A DNA stretch of 64,000 bases from Actinospica robiniae DSM 44927 (GTDB lineage Bacteria > Actinomycetota > Actinomycetes > Streptomycetales > Catenulisporaceae), in the NCBI RefSeq assembly GCF_000504285.1, contig NZ_KI632511.1, positions 2,105,372-2,169,371 of the forward strand, in the 5' to 3' direction. Within the stretch, counting starts at the first letter, position 1, and every line of letters begins with the position of its first letter. The notes under the pieces were generated by a model that did no database searches, was not told where the DNA came from, and was given only the letters and a program-made list of their open reading frames with translations. Positions 33,723 through 43,364 of the stretch are shown here, one piece after another. The translations under genes and the position numbers were made by a program.

Positions 33723-34478
33723 ATGACTCGCCGTAGGATCGCATGTACGGGCGCTGCATTGGTGGCGGCCTTCGCGCTGGCTGGGTGCTCCAGTCCAAAG
33801 TCGAGCTCCGGGGGATCCACCGCCACGCCGGCCGGCTCCCCCAGCGCGGCGCCGGCCGCCCCGGCCGTCCCCGCGGCTCAGCTGACCGGTACCCAACTGA
33901 CCGCCGCACGCCTGACCAGCAGTGATGTGCCGGTGGCCGGGTTCACCGTCGAGGCTGGAAGCTCAGACTCCGGCGGTTCGCTGACCACCGTCCATGCCAG
34001 TCTGGCGCCCGGCACCATGTCTTGCGCCGACCTGCAGAACAGCATCGGCGGAGGCGGCTTCGGCGAGACGGCGTGGTCCACGAACGGGCTGATCGACTCG
34101 GTGAGCAAGGAGATCCTGACCGAGAGCGTCTACCAGTTCGCCGACGCCGATGCGGCTGAGGCCTTTTACACCACCATCAAGGCACGGACGAACTCGGATG
34201 CCTGCCGCACCGTCACCATCAAGACCCAAGGCTTCAGCACCACCCTCACTGTGACGGTAACGCCTGCGAGATCCGGCGTAGGCCAGCAGGACTTCGCGAA
34301 CACCCAGATCGGCGTCGCGAACAGCAAACCGACCGCACTGGCCACGACTGTCGCGCTGGACGGGCCGGACGTGCTGATGGTCGGCGCCGACAAACAAGGC
34401 CAAAGCACGGTGCCGACCGACGTCGACACCGGCAGTCTGCTGGCCAAGCTCATCACGAAGGTCGCGGCGGCCGGCTGA
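33723..34478 (+). CDS. predicted lipoprotein of unknown function
   Basis: 251 residues. Signal peptide with lipobox: MTRRRIACTGAALVAAFALA followed by Gly-Cys (Cys22, lipidated), then a Ser/Pro/Ala-rich tether to about residue 55 and a globular part (LTSSDVPVAGFTVEAGSSDS, FADADAAEAFYTTIKARTNS). This resembles PknH-like extracellular or LpqN-like sensor domains of actinobacteria in style, but no family is certain. The ATG at 33723 is selected because the lipobox starts there; the long frame upstream is shadow. A palindrome lies 20 bp upstream. Confidence 0.83.
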   Translation: MTRRRIACTGAALVAAFALAGCSSPKSSSGGSTATPAGSPSAAPAAPAVPAAQLTGTQLTAARLTSSDVPVAGFTVEAGSSDSGGSLTTVHASLAPGTMSCADLQNSIGGGGFGETAWSTNGLIDSVSKEILTESVYQFADADAAEAFYTTIKARTNSDACRTVTIKTQGFSTTLTVTVTPARSGVGQQDFANTQIGVANSKPTALATTVALDGPDVLMVGADKQGQSTVPTDVDTGSLLAKLITKVAAAG

Positions 34479-34664
34479 GCGCGTCGCGGCGGACGACATC
34501 AGTGTCGTACGGCTTCGGCGGGTGGGCGGAGCCCGAGGGCCCGTAGCCGCAGAGCACGTGGGAGTTGTTGTTGGCGACGTATCGTCCGCGCGTGTGCGGC
34601 GCGCGGCTGCTGGAGCGGGTAATTCGTTCCCTGTCTTGAATGACGCCCCACTAGAGTCCAGCGT

Positions 34665-35351
34665 ATGAGCTTCCACCTTGACGGTCCCGTTCTCGAAGGC
34701 CGGTTTGTTCGACTCGAGCCGCTCGATCACCGGCACGCGGCGGGCTTGGCTGAGGCCGCGTCGCAGTCACGCGATTCCTATGGCTTTACGTGGGTGCCCG
34801 CGACCCTGCCGGAGGCGGACGACTATGTCGAGCAACAGCATGCGCGGGCCGCTGCCGGCCGTCTTGCCCCTTATGCGCAGGTTGATATGGCCTCGGGCCG
34901 GGTGGTGGGCGCTACCGCGTTCTGGGATCCGCGTTGCCGCGAGGACGGGTCGCTGTATGCGGTCGAGGTGGGTTTCACCTGGCTCGCCGCGAGCGCGCAG
35001 GGCACGGGTATCAACACGGAGGCCAAGTATCTGCTGTTCAGGCACGCGTTCGAAGTCTTCGGCGTCGTGCGCGTGGATTTGAAGACCGATGCGCGCAACG
35101 CGCGTTCGCGGGCGGCGATCGAGAGCGTGGGGGCCCACTTCGAAGGGGTGCTGCGCAACTGGTCGCGTTCCTGGGCTCCCGGTGAAGACGGCCTGCTGCG
35201 CGACGCCGCGATCTTCTCGATCACCGGAGCGGAGTGGGCCGACTGCCGTCGTCATTTGGAGTCGAAGCTCGCTGCTCGCTCGGCAGACGGCAACTCGGCC
35301 GCGGGCGTTGCGTCGCCCGGTCGCACCGCGTCTCCTCGGCGCGAGACGTGA
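34665..35351 (+). CDS. GNAT family acetyltransferase (RimJ/RimL type)
   Basis: 228 residues. [20 protein letters not shown] opens a GNAT_3 domain; [20 protein letters not shown] gives the acetyl-CoA loop (Q-G-T-G) and [20 protein letters not shown] the next conserved helix. RimJ/L-like proteins acetylate protein N-termini or small molecules. The last 40 residues are a Ser/Ala-rich tail. Its TGA overlaps the GTG of the next gene (GTGA at 35348-35351), so the two are translationally coupled. Confidence 0.9.
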   Translation: MSFHLDGPVLEGRFVRLEPLDHRHAAGLAEAASQSRDSYGFTWVPATLPEADDYVEQQHARAAAGRLAPYAQVDMASGRVVGATAFWDPRCREDGSLYAVEVGFTWLAASAQGTGINTEAKYLLFRHAFEVFGVVRVDLKTDARNARSRAAIESVGAHFEGVLRNWSRSWAPGEDGLLRDAAIFSITGAEWADCRRHLESKLAARSADGNSAAGVASPGRTASPRRET

Positions 35352-35836
35352 CCTCGCGCGGCGGTTGCGGCGCAAGCGGAGTTCCAGCTGAGCATGCCCG
35401 GTTCCACGGGTATATCCGTGCCCTGTCCCAGGTCGGCGACGGGGTCGTCGACGCGGACGAGTGCGACCTTATACGCACCGTCCTTCAGGACCCGGACCGC
35501 GCCGTGGCCGAGTCCGCGGTCATGCAACACATCGACGGCATGGCCGAGCGCGTTGAATCGGCTGAGCAGTACGCGGGATGGCGTTCAAGCATCGCGCCGG
35601 TTGTCGAGGACCGCGAACTCCTCCGCCGCCGGTTAGCCGAGTGGGCGCTTTTCAAGGCCATTGCCGGCGACAGCGCGTGGAGCACCGCCGAGTTGGCCGA
35701 CGCTTCGGACTGGCTTCAGCGGAAAGTGGCGGAACACGCCCACTCACGCCGCGCTCTGGCCGCCCTCGCGGAAGGTGGCCGTACGAACCGAGTCCGGGCA
35801 ACGGCGCGATCCCGGTTGAACCGACTGCCGGGCTAG
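35348..35836 (+). CDS. hypothetical helical protein coupled to the GNAT gene
   Basis: 162 residues, starting at the GTG that overlaps the GNAT stop; the longer frame back to 35234 is inside the GNAT gene. It is charged and helical ([60 protein letters not shown]), resembling HEAT-like or helical-repeat proteins. No family named. The overlap suggests it works with the acetyltransferase, perhaps as its substrate or partner (inference). Confidence 0.65.
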   Translation: MTSRGGCGASGVPAEHARFHGYIRALSQVGDGVVDADECDLIRTVLQDPDRAVAESAVMQHIDGMAERVESAEQYAGWRSSIAPVVEDRELLRRRLAEWALFKAIAGDSAWSTAELADASDWLQRKVAEHAHSRRALAALAEGGRTNRVRATARSRLNRLPG

Positions 35837-35935
35837 GGAGGGAGCATGCGTAGATCTGTGCCGAACGCGTACTGTAACTCCAGTAAGGGGCGCCGAAGCT
35901 GATCGCCTGATCGTGCCTGAAGTAAGGCGTAAGAC

Positions 35936-36826
35936 ATGGACGACAGGTCTCGGGCGACGCGAGATCAGGACATTGTCTCGGGCATCAACCGACGCACCGG
36001 CGCCGGGCTGAGAGCCGTCGGCCGGGCTGAGCATGGGCGGCTGGGTGGCGCGATCTACGCCTCGTGGCCGGACGGGCGGCCGGCTGTGGTGACCCGTTTT
36101 CTCGGCCCGCCGGCCGAGGCGGAGCGGACCGCCGAGGTGCTCGGCTACGTCCGTGATCGCGGGCTGCCGGTGCCTAGGTACGACCTTGTGGTCGACTTGG
36201 GCGACAGCGTAGTGCTCGTGCAAGAGCGGCTGCCCAGTGCGCCGCCGCGGCGTCTCAGCCCCGCGCGGGTCGATGCGCTGGTGGAGATCAATGACCGTTT
36301 CGCCGACGCCCTTGCCGCGCGGCCTGATGTGCCGGCGCCGCAGTTGTGCCTGTACTGCAGTGGTGATCCGTGCCGGCGATACGAGGTTCTGGAGGCGCAC
36401 AGCCCGCGCAGCCGCGGCGTGCTCGACGAGATCCTTCGCATCGTCGGCCGACGTGAGCCGGCCTCGATGGCGGGCAGTGACCTGGTGCACGTCGATCTCA
36501 CGGCGGCGAATGTCCTGTTCGACGAGGACGACCGAGCCACCGGGGTCGTCGACTGGAATCTCGGCGCGTTCCGCGGCGATCGGCTCTTCGCCCTCGTCAA
36601 GACCCGCATCGATCGGGAATGGTTCGTACGGGCGCCGGACGCCGACCCCGTGGAGAACGCGGCCGCGGCCCACCTTGACGAGATTCTCCGCGACCGGCTC
36701 GCCCCCGACACTCTGCGCTCGTACTGGGCGCATTGGATGCTCTACCAACTGTGCTGGGCGATCCAGTCCGCTTCGGCCGAGGCCGTCGGCTGGCAGTTGG
36801 ACCTGGCCGAGTCCCGGCTGGCGTGA
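35936..36826 (+). CDS. aminoglycoside phosphotransferase-like kinase (APH fold)
   Basis: 296 residues of the APH/choline-kinase fold. SDLVHVDLTAANVLFDED is the catalytic HxDxxxxN loop (about residues 183-200) and ATGVVDWNLG the metal-binding D motif. The N-terminal lobe (GAIYASWPDGRPAVVTRFLG) is short. Real aminoglycoside resistance is not shown; many homologues phosphorylate other small molecules. ATG at 35936 has AAGGCG about 8 bp upstream. It ends 9 bp before the convergent gene's stop. Confidence 0.85.
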   Translation: MDDRSRATRDQDIVSGINRRTGAGLRAVGRAEHGRLGGAIYASWPDGRPAVVTRFLGPPAEAERTAEVLGYVRDRGLPVPRYDLVVDLGDSVVLVQERLPSAPPRRLSPARVDALVEINDRFADALAARPDVPAPQLCLYCSGDPCRRYEVLEAHSPRSRGVLDEILRIVGRREPASMAGSDLVHVDLTAANVLFDEDDRATGVVDWNLGAFRGDRLFALVKTRIDREWFVRAPDADPVENAAAAHLDEILRDRLAPDTLRSYWAHWMLYQLCWAIQSASAEAVGWQLDLAESRLA

Positions 36827-36834
36827 GCCGGCCG

Positions 36835-37452
36835 TCACGGGGACTGTGGCGCTAGGGCGCCGGGAGGCCAATCGCCACGCGAGATCAGGACATGATGTTC
36901 CCCGAGGTCACGACGCACGCGGCCGACCTCGATCGCCGGGATCCTCGCGTCGCCCTTAGGCAGCACGATCGCGTCGGGCATGACCTCGAGAGCGACGGAC
37001 TCGTCTCCGATGAACCGGTCCCAGTCTGACTCGGCCGACGAGCCGGACCTGTCGAGCACCACCGCGAGAGTCTCCTCGGGATGCGCCGCGACCCGACCTA
37101 GCATCAGGTCCTCCACAAGGTGCATCTGCTCCCACGTCAGGCCGCCCAGATCATAGTCCTGCGACTCCCAGCCGAGCGGCTCGTAGTTGAAGTAGCAGAT
37201 CACGTCCGTGTGCTCGGCCACCCACCACTGGACGTTCAGCGGTGTGAGCGCGGCCCCGACCCACCGGGCGATTTCGTCGATCGACACCGGCACTTGGTCG
37301 CCGTCCACGTTCAGCACCAAGGCGGCGCCGTCCGACGGGCGGGTCAGGGTCATGTCACGCTCGGCGTAGGCCTGCACCTGTTCGGCGAAACGCTCAGAAT
37401 CCGAACGACCGCGGCGCCGGCCACGCATGCCTGCGTACAGACAGGCAAGCAC
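36835..37452 (-). CDS. hypothetical protein with basic N-terminus
   Basis: Up to 205 residues: LACLYAGMRGRRRGRSDSER, then an acidic soluble part (WWVAEHTDVICYFNYEPLGW, WDRFIGDESVALEVMPDAIV). GTG at 37452 and ATG at 37428 are both possible. Upstream of the GTG the frame continues open and coding-like (TVAATAAAAPA) back to the TAG of the NlpC/P60 gene, which is in the same frame. With that part it would have one N-terminal membrane helix followed by an Arg-rich stop-transfer. Family unknown. Confidence 0.65.
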   Translation of the reverse strand: MLACLYAGMRGRRRGRSDSERFAEQVQAYAERDMTLTRPSDGAALVLNVDGDQVPVSIDEIARWVGAALTPLNVQWWVAEHTDVICYFNYEPLGWESQDYDLGGLTWEQMHLVEDLMLGRVAAHPEETLAVVLDRSGSSAESDWDRFIGDESVALEVMPDAIVLPKGDARIPAIEVGRVRRDLGEHHVLISRGDWPPGALAPQSP

Positions 37453-37515
37453 AGCCGGCGCCGCGGCGGCCGTCGCCGCTACCGTTCCCGGTGGCGGCTT
37501 CTCAGGTCCGTCCGG

Positions 37516-39165
37516 CTAGGAGAAGATCCGGATGGCGTAGGCGTGCTCCCCGTACACGTTGGTGACGTGCACGCTGTCGGTGCCGCGCGGCGGGGCCGCT
37601 TCGATCATCTGCCCGTTGCCGATGTAGAGCGCTACGTGGTCCGACGCCCCGGTCGGGCCCGAACTGTTCTGCGGGCCCCAGAAGATCAGGTCGCCGGGCT
37701 GGATGCTGCTGTAGGGGACCGTGGTGCCCCGGCCGTCCTGCACGTTCGTGTTGTCGCCGATGTCGACGCCGCCGGCGGCCCAGAACAGGTACTCGGTGAA
37801 GCCCGAGCAGTCGAACCCGTAGATGTTGTAGTCGACGTAGCCGCCCGGGCTCTTGGAGGCGATGCCGCACGACGGGCCGCCCGGGCCGCCCGCGCCCCAG
37901 GCGTAGCTCAGGCCGAGGGTGGTCTCGTGCTGGGCGAGCGCGATGACCCGCTGGATCTTCTGGGCCGCGGTGCCCGCGGTCGAGCCCTGCGGGCCGCTGA
38001 TGCGGCCGTGGCCCGCGCTGTCGCAGGTGCCGCCGCCCGGGGTGCCGCCGCCGGTGGGTCCGCCGCTGGGCGCGTCGTTGTCGCAGCGCGGCATGTCGGA
38101 GATGAAGCCGCTGGAGCCGGTCTTGACGTAGTAGTCGGTGACCCACAGCCCGTCGGTGGTCTTGTCCCAGATGTAGCTGCCGTACGCGTACTGGCCGTAG
38201 GCCTGGCAGGTGATGTCGATCGTGCTGCCGGACGGGTAGGTCTTGACCGCGGCGGCGGACAGGGACTTCGTCGAGCGGCCGTCCAGGTCGGTCTCGGCGA
38301 CGTACCCGCCGCCGCTGCCGGAGGAGTTGCCGGCGCACTGGGCCATGCCCGGAATGAAGCTGGAGTAGCCGGTCTTGACGTAGTAGTCGGCGACCCACAG
38401 CCCGTCGGTGGTCTTGTCCCAGATGTTCGAGCCGTAGGCGTTCTCGCCGATCGCCTGGCAGGTGACGTAGATCGTGCTGCCGGACGGGTAGACCTTGACC
38501 GCCGGGGCGGAGACCGAGGTGGTGGCGCGGCCGTTGAGGTCGGTCTCGGCGAGGTAGCCGGACTCGCTCGGCGCGCTCGTGGTCGTGCACCGGGGCACGC
38601 CCGGGGCGAAGCCGCTCGCGCCGGTCTTGACGTAGACGTCCGTGACCCAAACTCCGTCGGACGTCTCGTCCCAGATGGTGCTGCCGTACGCGGAGCCGCC
38701 GGTGGCCTGGCACACGACCGGCACTTCGCTGCCGCTGAGGTACTCGTTCACCTGCACCACGACGCCGGACAGGCTCGGGGTCTGCCGGCCGTCGAGGTCT
38801 GAGGTGGCGGGGAACTCGTGCACGTCGCCGGAGGTGTCGTTGCAACGGGGCACGCCGGGGGCGTAGCCGCTCGCGCCGGTCTTGACGTAGAAGTCGGGGA
38901 CCCAGACGTTGTCGGTGGTCTTGTCCCAGATCGTCGAGCCGTACGCCTCTTCGCCGTAGGCCTGGCAGACCACGTTGACGGTCTGGCCCTGCGCGTACAT
39001 GTCGACCTTCACGACGTTGGCGTTGAGCGAAGGCCCGTCGCGCCCGTCCAGGGCGGTCTCCGCCGGGAAGCCGGTCGCCGCGGCGGCCGGCACCGCTGCG
39101 TAGAGCGGAGCCGATATCAGGACGCCGACTGCGGCGGCGCCGGCGAGCGCACGTCGTAACTGCAT
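37516..39165 (-). CDS. secreted NlpC/P60 endopeptidase with four SH3-like repeats
   Basis: 549 residues. Signal peptide (RRALAGAAAVGVLISAPLYA) then four repeats of about 80 residues (near 32-110, 115-195, 200-280 and 285-365). Each starts with L-D/N-G-R and contains V-x-C-Q-A, G-S-x-I-W-D and a TxDxVWVxDxYVKTG core. A Gly/Pro linker follows and then an NlpC/P60 domain with Cys453 (FDCSGF) and His510 (DHVALYIGNG) as catalytic residues. It would cut peptidoglycan stem peptides outside the cell. The strong promoter at 39209-39236 lies just upstream. The same family arrangement is common in actinomycete cell-wall hydrolases. Confidence 0.92.
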   Translation of the reverse strand: MQLRRALAGAAAVGVLISAPLYAAVPAAAATGFPAETALDGRDGPSLNANVVKVDMYAQGQTVNVVCQAYGEEAYGSTIWDKTTDNVWVPDFYVKTGASGYAPGVPRCNDTSGDVHEFPATSDLDGRQTPSLSGVVVQVNEYLSGSEVPVVCQATGGSAYGSTIWDETSDGVWVTDVYVKTGASGFAPGVPRCTTTSAPSESGYLAETDLNGRATTSVSAPAVKVYPSGSTIYVTCQAIGENAYGSNIWDKTTDGLWVADYYVKTGYSSFIPGMAQCAGNSSGSGGGYVAETDLDGRSTKSLSAAAVKTYPSGSTIDITCQAYGQYAYGSYIWDKTTDGLWVTDYYVKTGSSGFISDMPRCDNDAPSGGPTGGGTPGGGTCDSAGHGRISGPQGSTAGTAAQKIQRVIALAQHETTLGLSYAWGAGGPGGPSCGIASKSPGGYVDYNIYGFDCSGFTEYLFWAAGGVDIGDNTNVQDGRGTTVPYSSIQPGDLIFWGPQNSSGPTGASDHVALYIGNGQMIEAAPPRGTDSVHVTNVYGEHAYAIRIFS

Positions 39166-39208
39166 GCGAGTGATGATTCCCCCAAGAGGTGTGGTACCGA
39201 GCTACCTT

Positions 39209-39236
39209 GATATAGCCAAACGATCTTCGTTGTCAA
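39209..39236 (-). promoter_or_regulatory. sigma-70-like promoter of the NlpC/P60 gene
   Basis: TTGACA (39231-39236, minus strand) and TATATC (39209-39214) separated by 16 bp, 44 bp before the NlpC/P60 ATG. One of the best consensus promoters in the window. Confidence 0.65.
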
Positions 39237-39264
39237 CCAACGTTTCCCGTACACATCAGGGTAT

Positions 39265-40143
39265 TTACGCAAGCAGATCGGCTGGTACGGCAGCGCGGAG
39301 CGCAAAGGCGACCGCGGAGATCGCCGGGTGGTCGTCGGCCCCGGTACGGAAGGCGATCCGGGTGCGTCGGAACGCGGGCAGGCGGGTGAGGGCCAGCCCT
39401 TCCGGCGGGTTGACGGCTCCCAGGTGCGGGACGATCGCCACGCCCTGACCGAGGGCGACCAGGGCGAGCACGGTGGCGAAGTCGTCGACTTCGTGGCGGA
39501 CTTGCGGGCTGAAGCCGGCCGCCTCGCACGCTCGTTCGGCCATGGTGCGGCATAGCGTGCCGGGCGGCGAGACGATCCACGGGCTCCGGCGGTGGTCGGT
39601 GATCGCGCCGGGTGCGGGCGCGGCGAGATAGAGCGGTTCGGTGAACAGCTCTTCGCTGCTCAGACCCGGCTCGGCAGGGGCGGGGACGAAGTCGTACTCG
39701 TGGACCAGGGCTACGTCCAACTCGGCGGCGCGCAGCGCGGACGGCACGTCGGCCGGATCGAGCTCCGTGATGCGCGGTTCGAGGAGCGGGTGGGCGAGGA
39801 AGAGGGCTGCCAGGGCGGCGGGGATGAGGATGCGAGCGGCTGTCGGGTAGCTGCCGATGCGTACCGGCCCGGCCGGCCCGGTACGCGCGCGGGCGAGCTC
39901 GGCCTCGGCCCTGGCGAGATGCTCGAGTACTGACTCCGCGTGCTCGACCAGGTTCCGGCCGGCGGCGGTGAGGGTCACGCGTCGGCCGGTGCGGGCCAGC
40001 AGCGGCACTCCGGCCTCGCGTTCAAGGGTGGAGAGCTGTTGGGAGACGGCCGAAGGGGTGAACGACAGGGCTTGGGCGACGGCTGCGATGGTGCCGCGGT
40101 GGGACAGTTCGCGCAGCAGGCGCAGGCGATGCACGTCGAGCAT
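39265..40143 (-). CDS. LysR family transcriptional regulator
   Basis: 292 residues. N-terminal HTH: LRLLRELSHRGTIAAVAQAL, SFTPSAVSQQLSTLEREAGVPLLARTGRRV; C-terminal substrate-binding domain (VRIGSYPTAARILIPAALAA, VLALVALGQGVAIVPHLGAV). ATG at 40143. It is divergent, by 70 bp, from a DapA-like aldolase gene, the usual LysR arrangement, so regulation of that gene is likely. No ligand is deducible. Confidence 0.95.
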   Translation of the reverse strand: MLDVHRLRLLRELSHRGTIAAVAQALSFTPSAVSQQLSTLEREAGVPLLARTGRRVTLTAAGRNLVEHAESVLEHLARAEAELARARTGPAGPVRIGSYPTAARILIPAALAALFLAHPLLEPRITELDPADVPSALRAAELDVALVHEYDFVPAPAEPGLSSEELFTEPLYLAAPAPGAITDHRRSPWIVSPPGTLCRTMAERACEAAGFSPQVRHEVDDFATVLALVALGQGVAIVPHLGAVNPPEGLALTRLPAFRRTRIAFRTGADDHPAISAVAFALRAAVPADLLA

Positions 40144-40213
40144 CAGCTCAGCTTACGCTCACCGCGGGAAATACGAGATAGACCTGATGCTGGTGGCTCG
40201 TCATCCTCGAGGC

Positions 40214-41092
40214 ATGGAGATGCATGGGATCTATGTGCCGATCGTGACGCCTTTCGAGGCGGACGGCTCGGTCGCGTTGGCCGCGTTGGACGAGTTGGCC
40301 CGTTCGGTTCTGGCCGAGGGCGCGACGGGATTGGTCGCGCTCAGCACGACCGGGGAATCCGCGCTGCTGACGGCGCGGGAGAAGAGTGACGTGCTCGCGG
40401 TCTGCGGCCGGGTATGCCGTGAATCGGGCGCGCCGCTGATCGTCGGGGCGGGAGGCAGCGCCATCGAATCCAGCGCGCACGAGCTGCAACGGCTGTCAGG
40501 GCTCGCCGACGCCGCATTGGTTCCGACACCGCCGTTGGTGCGGCCCTCCCTCGACGGAGTGCTCGCGCATTTCACCTATCTGGCCGAACGCAGCCCTGTG
40601 CCAGTAATCGTTTACGACGTCCCGCATCGCACAGGGTGCGCGCTCGATGCCCAGACCTTGGGCGCTAACGGCAGTCTGCCCGGCGTCATCGGCGTGAAGT
40701 TCGCGCACGGGGTGGTGGACGCGGAGGCCGTCGAAGTGCTCGGCAACCCGCCGCCCGGATTCGCCGTGCTGGCCGGAGATGACGCGTTCCTGTCGCCGCT
40801 GCTCGCAATGGGGGCCGCCGGCGGCATCCTGGCCTCGGCACATCTGGCTACGGCACGCTTCGTCGAGTTCGTCGAAGCCTGGGACAAGGGCGACCTGGAG
40901 CGGGTGCGCACCCTCGGCCACGCCCTGGCGGAGGTGTCGCTGGCTGCGTTCGCGGAGCCGAACCCGGCGGTCATCAAAGCCGTCCTGGCCGACCACGGGC
41001 GTATCCCGTCCGCGTCAGTGCGTCGCCCGCTGCTGCCCGCATCTGGCGACGCGCTCGCACGGACGCTCGCGGCTTTGCGCGCTCTGATTTAA
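40214..41092 (+). CDS. dihydrodipicolinate synthase/N-acetylneuraminate lyase family protein
   Basis: 292 residues, TIM-barrel class I aldolase. STTGES (44-49) is the substrate loop, Tyr134 in IVYDVPHRTG and Lys162 in VIGVKFAHG are the active-site tyrosine and Schiff-base lysine. It could be a second DapA, or a catabolic aldolase for a sugar acid; the divergent LysR gene suggests the latter. ATG at 40214 with GAGG upstream; ATG at 40220 is an alternative. Convergent with the small membrane gene across 2 bp. Confidence 0.88.
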   Translation: MEMHGIYVPIVTPFEADGSVALAALDELARSVLAEGATGLVALSTTGESALLTAREKSDVLAVCGRVCRESGAPLIVGAGGSAIESSAHELQRLSGLADAALVPTPPLVRPSLDGVLAHFTYLAERSPVPVIVYDVPHRTGCALDAQTLGANGSLPGVIGVKFAHGVVDAEAVEVLGNPPPGFAVLAGDDAFLSPLLAMGAAGGILASAHLATARFVEFVEAWDKGDLERVRTLGHALAEVSLAAFAEPNPAVIKAVLADHGRIPSASVRRPLLPASGDALARTLAALRALI

Positions 41093-41094
41093 CA

Positions 41095-41328
41095 TCACGC
41101 ATTTTTGCGGCAGGTGAGGTAAAGCGGAGCGAAGAGGATCCACAAGCATAAGCAGCCGACGGCCCACGCCACGGGAGTACTGATTTCGGCTGTGCCGATG
41201 GAAAAGTAAACCGATCGGCCTCGCTTGGCGAATGCCTGCGCGTCGCGGTAGACCCACAATGACGTCGCGACGAGGAATGCCACCGTGAAGACAGGGATTA
41301 GCACGCTGCTCTCAGATCTCCCGCGCAC
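41095..41328 (-). CDS. small two-helix membrane protein
   Basis: Up to 77 residues: VLIPVFTVAFLVATSLWVYRDAQ (helix 1), a short charged loop QAFAKRGRSVYFSIGT, and TPVAWAVGCLCLWILFAPLYL (helix 2) with a basic end CRKNA. The start is GTG at 41328 (overlapping the permease gene by 17 bp) or GTG at 41304. It is the last gene of the 41-44 kb operon. No family recognised; it may be a small partner of the ABC-type permease. Confidence 0.65.
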   Translation of the reverse strand: MRGRSESSVLIPVFTVAFLVATSLWVYRDAQAFAKRGRSVYFSIGTAEISTPVAWAVGCLCLWILFAPLYLTCRKNA

Positions 41329-42114
41329 GCAATCGGGCGACCGCGAGGGCGAGAGCGCCGACGCTGGCCGCGACGGTGACGCCGAGGACGGGCACGAAGT
41401 GGGTCAGGGACCACGTCCCGTCGACGAGCTGGACAGGGGCGTTGACGAGCGCGCTGGGCATGTAAAGGTCGATGGGGTGGACCATGCCGAGAACCGGCAG
41501 GGCGAGCAGGATCACCAACGCAGTGCCGGTGATCGCGACCGTGCTGCGGACGAGAGACGCGGCCAGGGCGGTGGTCGCGATGGCGAAGGCCAGATAGACC
41601 GTGCCGCAAAGCATTCCGGCGAGCATGCCGCCGATCGGAAGCGGGCCGAGCAGCAGGTTGGTTTCGTACCAGGTGGCGAGGCTGCCGAGGAGGTAGGCGA
41701 CCGCGGCCGCGCCTGCGGTGACGGTGTAGCGCGGTGCTATCAGGCTCCAGATACTGGTCGAGCGTGTGCGAAGGAAGATCGCCATACCCTTGGGCGAGTC
41801 GAATCCGAGAGCGCCGGCGGCCAGCGCCACGACGAGGACCAGGCCGATGAGCGTGGCCTCGCTGATGTATCCGTTGACCCCGTCGGCCGGGGTGGGCGGG
41901 GGCAGGTAGATGCGGATGCCGTTGCCGACGTGGCTGCCGATGAGCTGGTTCTCGTACTTGGTGATGACCGGCTCGACCAGGCCGATCAGCACATAGACGA
42001 CGGCGAGGGCGATGGCGCGCGGGGTACGGGTCAGCCGCAGCCATTCCAGTCGCCACAGGTTCATCTGCGTCCGACGACCGGCACTCTCGACGGCGGTGGT
42101 GGCGGCGACGGTCG

Positions 42115-42118
<4 letters not shown>
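41312..42118 (-). CDS. ABC-2 type transporter permease
   Basis: 268 residues: MTTVAATTAVESAGRRTQMN, then six hydrophobic segments (AIALAVVYVLIGLVEPVI, LIGLVLVVALAAGALGF, AGAAAVAYLLGSLATW, MLAGMLCGTVYLAFAIATTA, AITGTALVILLALPVLGM, TVAASVGALALAVARLR). This is the membrane half of an ABC-2 exporter encoded with the ATPase in the next overlapping gene. ATG at 42118 overlaps the ATPase stop (ATGA). Substrate unknown. Confidence 0.85.
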
Positions 42119-43115
<997 letters not shown>

Positions 43116-43119
<4 letters not shown>

Positions 43120-43364
43120 CGCTGCCGACCTTGTCCGTCGTGGTCGCGGCCGACGAACAGATAGACCACGCCGCTGATCGGCGACCCGACGAACAGGATG
43201 AGCAGGGCCCACACGATCTTGGGCAGGTGAAGCACCGACCGGGAGCGGACCACGTCTATCAGGCAGTAGATGTCGAAGGCCGCGATGATGACGAGTACCG
43301 GTATGAGGGCGGCGAGAAGTGTGGACGAGGACTGGGATGCCGCGAGAACGCTGTCGTTCGTCAT
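43116..43364 (-). CDS. PLDc_N (cardiolipin-synthase N-terminal) domain membrane protein
   Basis: 82 residues: LLAALIPVLVIIAAFDIYCL (helix 1), DVVRSRSVLHLPKIVWALLI and LFVGSPISGVVYLFVGRD (helix 2), the two-helix PLDc_N fold with the P-K-x-x-W-A motif. In other proteins it precedes phospholipase D domains; here it stands alone. It overlaps the regulator before it and the ABC ATPase after it, each by 4 bp, so it is coupled to the export system and may help anchor it. Confidence 0.85.

Noticed and set aside
35958-36893. The 17-mer ACGCGAGATCAGGACAT occurs twice, about 930 bp apart
   Set aside because: One copy lies in the start of the APH-like gene, the other inside an antisense coding sequence; in high-GC DNA of this length such a match can arise by chance and no flanking similarity continues.
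37120-38802. Plus-strand 560-codon frame over the NlpC/P60 gene
   Set aside because: Antisense shadow caused by GC-rich repeats of the true gene.
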